This document shows positions 60,247 to 64,000 of a stretch of DNA of 64,000 nucleotides, piece after piece. Source of the stretch: CAKZNE01 sp964485405. GTDB taxonomy: Bacteria; Bacteroidota; Bacteroidia; Flavobacteriales; Schleiferiaceae. The stretch covers positions 62,001 to 126,000 of the forward strand of contig CAZAJG010000003.1 in the NCBI GenBank assembly GCA_964485405.1. The letters run 5' to 3'. Position 1 is the stretch's first letter. The number at the start of each line of letters is the position of its first letter. Under the pieces are notes generated by a model. That model was not told the origin of the DNA and made no database searches. It saw only the letters and a list, made by a program, of their open reading frames with translations. The position numbers and the translations under genes are program-made.

Positions 60247-61353
60247 TTATAAAGCATCTTTTACTGCATCAAAGCCATAGGCGGTAGATAGCATATCTCT
60301 AACCGCATTGATGTCTGCTATAGAAATCGTATATAAGTTGGTGAAGTAAGTATCTAGAATATCGTTCTGAATTTGAGCGTCAGAAAGCTTTTGTTCTGGA
60401 TTAAATTTTAAATTCCAGATAAAAGCATAGGCTTCAGAAAGTTCGTGCATTCTAAGGGCATCATCTGCAAAGTTCGTTTTGGCATCATTCAAGTAATGAA
60501 TAGCAGTAGCAGCACTAACTTTTTCCCAATTGGTTCTAATTTCAGCAATCGCTTCATCTCTATCTTCATAATCCTTTCGACCAATGGCGTCTCTTCCTTT
60601 AATAAAAGAAGTCATTAAGGTTTTGTTCAGTCCTAAAACATCATCTCTACCGTTGGTGTACTTGGCCCAAAAACGGTCGTAGTCTTCTCCACTCGTGTAC
60701 GTAAATCCATCGGATGCAAAGTTGATGGGTACACCAAAGTAACCAAAGGCCTCATCCCAATGATGTTGCATATCTGTTCCTTTTCCTTCGTTTACCGTTT
60801 CGTTATCTACATTCATTTTACCATCACCAAAGTAAATTTCAGTGGCTTGGTAGTAGAAAACAGCCCCCATAGCTCCTTTCTCAATTAACTGAATGTGTTC
60901 AATTCCATTTTCGTCAAATAAATAGGCTTTAGATCCACTATTGCTGGTCACCACTCCCGCTGTTCCGTTGCTACCAGCTGTTGTGCTTTTACTAGCTGTT
61001 TCTATTGCAGTAAACCAGTTTCCGAAGCTACTCTGTACATCAGGGCTTACTTTGTCTCCAAGTTTTTTAGTAGAACCAGCAAGACTTGGATTATCCCAAG
61101 TATACCCAGAGTTTAAAAACATATTTTCAAGAGTTGTTTTGTCTAGAGCTGCTCCGTTATTAGCGGTTTTCATGTAGGTGGTAATTTCAGACAACATGTC
61201 TAAGCGGTTTTCTTGCCCAGTGTAACTTACATTCTCGAAGTTGTAGGTTTCGGGTAAGTTTATGGTGGGTTGAGTAATAGTTGCATCATCATCTTTACTG
61301 CAAGATGCTAGTAAAAACGTAAAGGAAACAAGGGTTAGCGTGAAGCGTTTCAT
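60247..61353 (-). CDS. DUF4856 lipoprotein
   Basis: This 368-residue lipoprotein has the signal MKRFTLTLVSFTFLLASC with a lipobox cysteine at 18, then LPETYNFENVSYTGQENRLDMLSEITTYMKTAN, an opening typical of DUF4856 proteins. Further conserved parts are KMNVDNETVNEGKGTDMQHHWDEAFGYFGVP and ADDALRMHELSEAYAFIWNLKF. DUF4856 genes are regularly found beside imelysin genes in Bacteroidota, and an iron- or metal-binding surface role is likely, though unproven. It is the first gene of the four- or five-gene operon, directly behind the strongest operator in the window. Confidence 0.85.
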   Translation of the reverse strand: MKRFTLTLVSFTFLLASCSKDDDATITQPTINLPETYNFENVSYTGQENRLDMLSEITTYMKTANNGAALDKTTLENMFLNSGYTWDNPSLAGSTKKLGDKVSPDVQSSFGNWFTAIETASKSTTAGSNGTAGVVTSNSGSKAYLFDENGIEHIQLIEKGAMGAVFYYQATEIYFGDGKMNVDNETVNEGKGTDMQHHWDEAFGYFGVPINFASDGFTYTSGEDYDRFWAKYTNGRDDVLGLNKTLMTSFIKGRDAIGRKDYEDRDEAIAEIRTNWEKVSAATAIHYLNDAKTNFADDALRMHELSEAYAFIWNLKFNPEQKLSDAQIQNDILDTYFTNLYTISIADINAVRDMLSTAYGFDAVKDAL

Positions 61354-61390
61354 ATATTAATTTTATTTAGACTCGTTTAAAATAGTGAGG

Positions 61391-61421
61391 CAAATGTAAT
61401 GGGTGGAATGGTTCTAAACAA
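61391..61421 (-). promoter_or_regulatory. Promoter of the DUF4856-imelysin-HTTM-TonB operon
   Basis: On the minus strand TTG (61421-61419), a 20-bp spacer and TACATTTG (61398-61391) match the Bacteroidota promoter. The -7 box lies 37 bp before the DUF4856 ATG. The -33 element is inside the palindromic operator, so a bound protein would block it. Confidence 0.65.
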
Positions 61422-61443
61422 GCTTGTTTAGAAAAAATCTAAA
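61412..61443. promoter_or_regulatory. Palindromic operator with repeated TTTAGA/TCTAAA half-sites
   Basis: A perfect 22-bp palindrome covers 61412-61433, with core AAACAAG/CTTGTTT and TCTAAA/TTTAGA arms. Its right arm TTTAGA (61427-61432) also pairs with TCTAAA (61438-61443) across five A's, giving a second, overlapping dyad. Another TTTAGA with a partial partner (TTTAAA) is found at 61366-61381, downstream of the -7 box. Overlap with the -33 element indicates a repressor. The binding protein is unknown; a metal-dependent Fur- or DtxR-type repressor fits the gene content. Confidence 0.7.
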
Positions 61444-61493
61444 TAAAATTAACTGATGATTATTGGCCTTTAATAGAGGTTTGTAATAAAAGG

Positions 61494-61519
61494 AAAAGCC
61501 GCTGTTGAAAGCGGCTTTT
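61494..61519 (-). terminator. Rho-independent terminator after the cysteine-rich secreted protein
   Basis: The 10-bp stem AAAAGCCGCT with AGCGGCTTTT encloses a 6-base loop, 21 bp after the stop of the minus-strand gene at 61541. The minus-strand tail TTTTCCTTTTATT is T-rich but interrupted. Confidence 0.75.
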
Positions 61520-61540
61520 TAAAAGGATATTGTAACGGTT

Positions 61541-61939
61541 TTAGAAATTTATGTCTACGTAAAATATAAGGGTTCCTCCAAAGTTTACCCAGTTTAAATC
61601 AACGGAGGTTGCGCTTCCGCTGCATCCAATAGCCGGTAAACTTGCACCTGGGTTGAGTGTTCCACAAGTCCCGTAAAAGTGTTGTACCGCAAATGGGGTA
61701 GAATATATCACTTCAATATTGGCTACATAGCCTCCTGGGCATGGCGAAGCAACCGTGATGTTGGTTTGTGGGGGAACGGTGTAGTTAGAACTAACGAAAT
61801 TATTACATCCGCATTCCCAATCAATGTTTACATCGGTGGGGCAGAAGTCTGCATTTGCAAGAACGGCCACTTGTGCGCTGGAGGTTTGAGCATACAAAAA
61901 GCCCACTAGGCAAAAAGCCAAGATTTTTAATGTTTTCAT
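61541..61939 (-). CDS. Small secreted cysteine-rich protein, unassigned
   Basis: This 132-residue protein has a signal peptide (MKTLKILAFCLVGFLYAQTSSAQ). The mature part has six cysteines (in FCPT, ECGCN, SPCPG, TCGT and GCSG), an even number that suggests disulfides outside the cytoplasm, and a beta-rich pattern (NITVASPCPGGYVANIEVIYSTPF, GGTLIFYVDINF). No family was recognised. The longer frame to 61987 is rejected because the signal peptide starts at 61939. It lies between hemL and the iron-type operon with its own terminator. Confidence 0.6.
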   Translation of the reverse strand: MKTLKILAFCLVGFLYAQTSSAQVAVLANADFCPTDVNIDWECGCNNFVSSNYTVPPQTNITVASPCPGGYVANIEVIYSTPFAVQHFYGTCGTLNPGASLPAIGCSGSATSVDLNWVNFGGTLIFYVDINF

Positions 61940-62034
61940 AATTAGAGTTTTAAATGAATCAGTAAGGTAGTGAAAAGAGCTATGCACTTTACGCAGTATT
62001 TTTTCCTAACTGAAACTCTAATATGAGTCTAAGT

Positions 62035-63324
62035 CTATTTTATTTCTTGAATGGCCTCTTTTGCAGCGTTCAGCGTAAAGGAAATGTCTTCTTGTGTAAG
62101 AGCGTTAGATAAAAACCAACTTTCATAGGCAGATGGAGGAAGGTATACCCCACGATTCAACATTCCATGAAAGAAGTTTTTAAAGTATGGATTGTTTCCA
62201 GTTCCAGCCGATTCAAAATCCACTACCGGTGTATCCGTAAAGTGTAAACTTATCATCGAACCAATACGGTTGATTTGATAAGGTAAGCCTGAATCGGTCA
62301 TAATGCTTTGCAAGCCTTCATGTATCGTTTGGCATTTTTGATCCAGTTCAGTATACACTTCAGGATGATCTTTAAGGTGTTGCAAAAGGGTTAGTCCTGC
62401 AATCATAGCAATAGGGTTTCCAGAAAGTGTTCCCGCTTGATAAACAGGCCCGGTGGGTGCTACACATTCCATAATTTCTTTTTTACCTCCATAGGCACCT
62501 ACAGGCATCCCGGCACCAATTACTTTACCATAAGTAACCATGTCTGCTTGGATGTTTAAAGTGCTTTGAGCACCGCCAAATCCTAAGCGGAAACCAGACA
62601 TCACTTCATCAAAAATGAGAACGATCCCTTCTTTTGTGCAGATTTCACGAATCCCTTCCAAAAAACCGGGCTGAGGCAGAATGCAACCCATATTGCCTGG
62701 AATGGGCTCAATAATTAAAGCGGCAATTTCTCCTTTATTGGCTTCAATCAAGGTTTTAACACTATCTAAGTCGTTGTAATTGGCAAGTAAGGTGTCTTGT
62801 GCAGTTCCTGGCGTAACCCCTGGGCTATCTGGATAACCTAAAGTAACGGCACCACTTCCTGCTTTAATGAGGAATGAATCTCCATGACCGTGATAATTGC
62901 CAATAAATTTGATGAACTTACTTTTTCCGGTGTACCCTCGAGCAATTCGAATGGCGCTCATAGTAGCTTCTGTACCTGAGTTCACCATCCTTACTCGGTC
63001 CACAGATGGAATATTATCGCAAATGATCTTAGCTACTTCAATTTCAAGTTCTGTAGGTGCACCAAACGAGGTAGAATCCATTACTTTTTCTTTAATGGCT
63101 TCAACAACAGGTTCAAATGCATGCCCCATGATCATAGGTCCCCAAGAAGCGATATAATCGATAAAGCGATTTCCGTCTTCATCATATAAATAGGCGCCTT
63201 TGGCTTTTTTAATGAATATGGGAGTTCCTCCAACGGATTTAAAAGCGCGTACAGGGGAATTTACACCACCGGGGATGTATTCTGATGCTTTTTTAAATAA
63301 CTCTTTGCTTCTTGAAGTATCCAT
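62035..63324 (-). CDS. hemL: Glutamate-1-semialdehyde 2,1-aminomutase
   Basis: This 429-residue PLP enzyme forms 5-aminolevulinate for heme synthesis by the C5 pathway. It starts MDTSRSKELFKKASEYIPGGVNSPVRAF and has NSGTEATMSAIRIARGYTGK, the NYHGHGDSFL motif, IFDEVMSGFRLGFGGAQ and the PLP lysine in TYGKVIGAGMPVGAYGG. The longer frame to 63351 adds nine residues not seen in the family. All motifs are intact. Confidence 0.96.
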   Translation of the reverse strand: MDTSRSKELFKKASEYIPGGVNSPVRAFKSVGGTPIFIKKAKGAYLYDEDGNRFIDYIASWGPMIMGHAFEPVVEAIKEKVMDSTSFGAPTELEIEVAKIICDNIPSVDRVRMVNSGTEATMSAIRIARGYTGKSKFIKFIGNYHGHGDSFLIKAGSGAVTLGYPDSPGVTPGTAQDTLLANYNDLDSVKTLIEANKGEIAALIIEPIPGNMGCILPQPGFLEGIREICTKEGIVLIFDEVMSGFRLGFGGAQSTLNIQADMVTYGKVIGAGMPVGAYGGKKEIMECVAPTGPVYQAGTLSGNPIAMIAGLTLLQHLKDHPEVYTELDQKCQTIHEGLQSIMTDSGLPYQINRIGSMISLHFTDTPVVDFESAGTGNNPYFKNFFHGMLNRGVYLPPSAYESWFLSNALTQEDISFTLNAAKEAIQEIK

Positions 63325-63419
63325 GAAATATGAGGTTTTTAATTGGTGCAATTATACTAAAGGTGTTTGAGTGGTTGGTATACAATCCCTCTAAATTATG
63401 CGTGTTTCTAAAAATAAAA

Positions 63420-63451
63420 AAAGAGCATCTTTTTTTGAAAAGATGCTCTTT
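63420..63451 (-). terminator. Rho-independent terminator after the type IX-secreted protein
   Basis: The 14-bp stem AAAGAGCATCTTTT/AAAAGATGCTCTTT has a 4-base loop, 26 bp after the minus-strand stop at 63477. It is followed on that strand by TTTTTTATTTTT. It separates this gene from hemL. Confidence 0.9.
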
Positions 63452-63476
63452 CTGTTAACGAGATTATGCTAAGCTA

Positions 63477-64000
63477 TTATTTTAAAAGCTTTTGCGCTTG
63501 AATGAGTTGTCCGTTGGGCTTGTGAATGCTTAATACATAGATGCCCTTTGGTAGTTGATCTACCGAGATGGTAGCTTGGTTGTCTATGTCTAAAACTTGG
63601 TTAATCACCATTTTGCCAGATGAATTATAGAGTTTCACGCGAACGGGTGTTTCAAGGTTTATGAGTGACTTAATCGTGATGTCATTTTCCATAGGATTAG
63701 GATAAACATCGAACTGAGTTCCTTCTTCTGACGCGTTGGTTAAATCATACATATTTGTATTTATGCCATGATCCGCAGAAGGAGCGTTTTTATGTCGCCC
63801 GGTTGAGGTACTCGTGCCTTTGTCATCATCGCTATCCACTTTGTCAGGATCTATTTCATCAACTGGTTTATCCACCACTTTTGGAAGTTGTGCTACTAAA
63901 GTATCAAATTCCCAAACAGGATTATCAGGGTCACAGCAATCCCAGGAGATGCTCATCTCATGGCGTTTAGCCTTTCCGCTTGCGAGAAGATTTGCCCAAA
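63477..64000 (-). CDS. Type IX-secreted protein, C-terminal part (cut by window edge)
   Basis: The frame is open to the window end, so the Met at 63956 is internal. About 174 residues are visible. The first part includes KRHEMSISWDCCDPDNPVWEFDTLVAQ. It is followed by an Asp/Lys/Pro-rich linker (DKPVDEIDPDKVDSDDDKG) and a complete type A type IX sorting domain (FDVYPNPMENDITIKSL, VRVKLYNSSGKMVINQ, LPKGIYVLSIHKPNGQLIQAQKLLK). The protein should be secreted and surface-attached or released. The body and function lie outside the window. Confidence 0.8.
   Translation of the reverse strand, partial: WANLLASGKAKRHEMSISWDCCDPDNPVWEFDTLVAQLPKVVDKPVDEIDPDKVDSDDDKGTSTSTGRHKNAPSADHGINTNMYDLTNASEEGTQFDVYPNPMENDITIKSLINLETPVRVKLYNSSGKMVINQVLDIDNQATISVDQLPKGIYVLSIHKPNGQLIQAQKLLK

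Noticed and set aside
1..64000. CRISPR arrays, tRNA or rRNA genes, insertion sequences, integrases, phage genes
   Set aside because: None could be recognised on reading; intergenic gaps are all under about 250 bases, and no transposase or integrase motif was found in the proteins.

Overview
The window looks like chromosomal DNA of a member of the Bacteroidota, most likely a marine or aquatic Flavobacteriales (a Cryomorphaceae/Schleiferiaceae-like lineage is possible, but this is a guess). The grounds are gldF/gldG and porQ (gliding and type IX secretion), two proteins with type IX C-terminal sorting domains, promoter -7 elements of the Bacteroidota form TAnnTTTG, the near absence of Shine-Dalgarno sequences, AT-rich dense coding, and an arsenosugar radical SAM gene pair. 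No rRNA, tRNA, CRISPR array, insertion sequence or prophage was seen. No stretch longer than about 240 bases lacks a gene.

Layout. 1-6086: a two-component system (start of a histidine kinase, then an NtrC-type regulator), divergent from a MacA/MacB-like exporter operon, with an inverted-repeat operator between them. 6184-19149: a mixed block with an orphan secreted protein, aspartate kinase, an OlsF-type fused acyltransferase for aminolipids, a histone-deacetylase-like gene broken by a stop codon, pheT, yggS, a cluster of two LVIVD-repeat lipoproteins and a secreted protein, and an exonuclease/GIY-YIG fusion. 19161-27667: purC-phoH on the minus strand, then a plus-strand run of SAM hydroxide adenosyltransferase, a small monooxygenase, gldF, gldG, a DUF4340 protein, dnaN and a phosphatase. 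27766-34602: pruA, a MORN-like protein, yaaA, a barrel protein, a frameshifted beta-helix lipoprotein gene, ribosomal protein L31 type B and a GlmU-like protein. 34678-47793: housekeeping genes (lon, porQ, cmk, an acyl-CoA-binding protein, the rsfS-ftsH-LUD-cdsA-psd block, birA, pyrE, NUDIX, coaD, ddl). 47969-53445: arsenosugar pair, DUF4197, dinB, aldehyde dehydrogenase, Rrf2 regulator.

53496-61443 is the accessory region of most interest. It holds a minus-strand operon of a DUF4856 lipoprotein, an imelysin lipoprotein, an HTTM (VKGC-like) membrane protein and a TonB-dependent receptor, possibly followed by a type IX-secreted beta-propeller protein. Upstream sits a two-element promoter whose -33 box lies inside a perfect 22-bp palindrome flanked by more copies of the same TTTAGA/TCTAAA half-site. 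I read this as a repressor-controlled uptake system of unknown substrate, with iron or another metal most likely. The window ends with a small cysteine-rich secreted protein, hemL, and the 3' end of a type IX-secreted protein.

Two genes are broken: the histone-deacetylase-like gene (in-frame TGA) and the beta-helix lipoprotein gene (one-base frameshift next to a homopolymer). Both need checking against reads before being called true pseudogenes. Many start sites were moved downstream of the longest open frame where ATG, overlap geometry or signal peptides favoured it.
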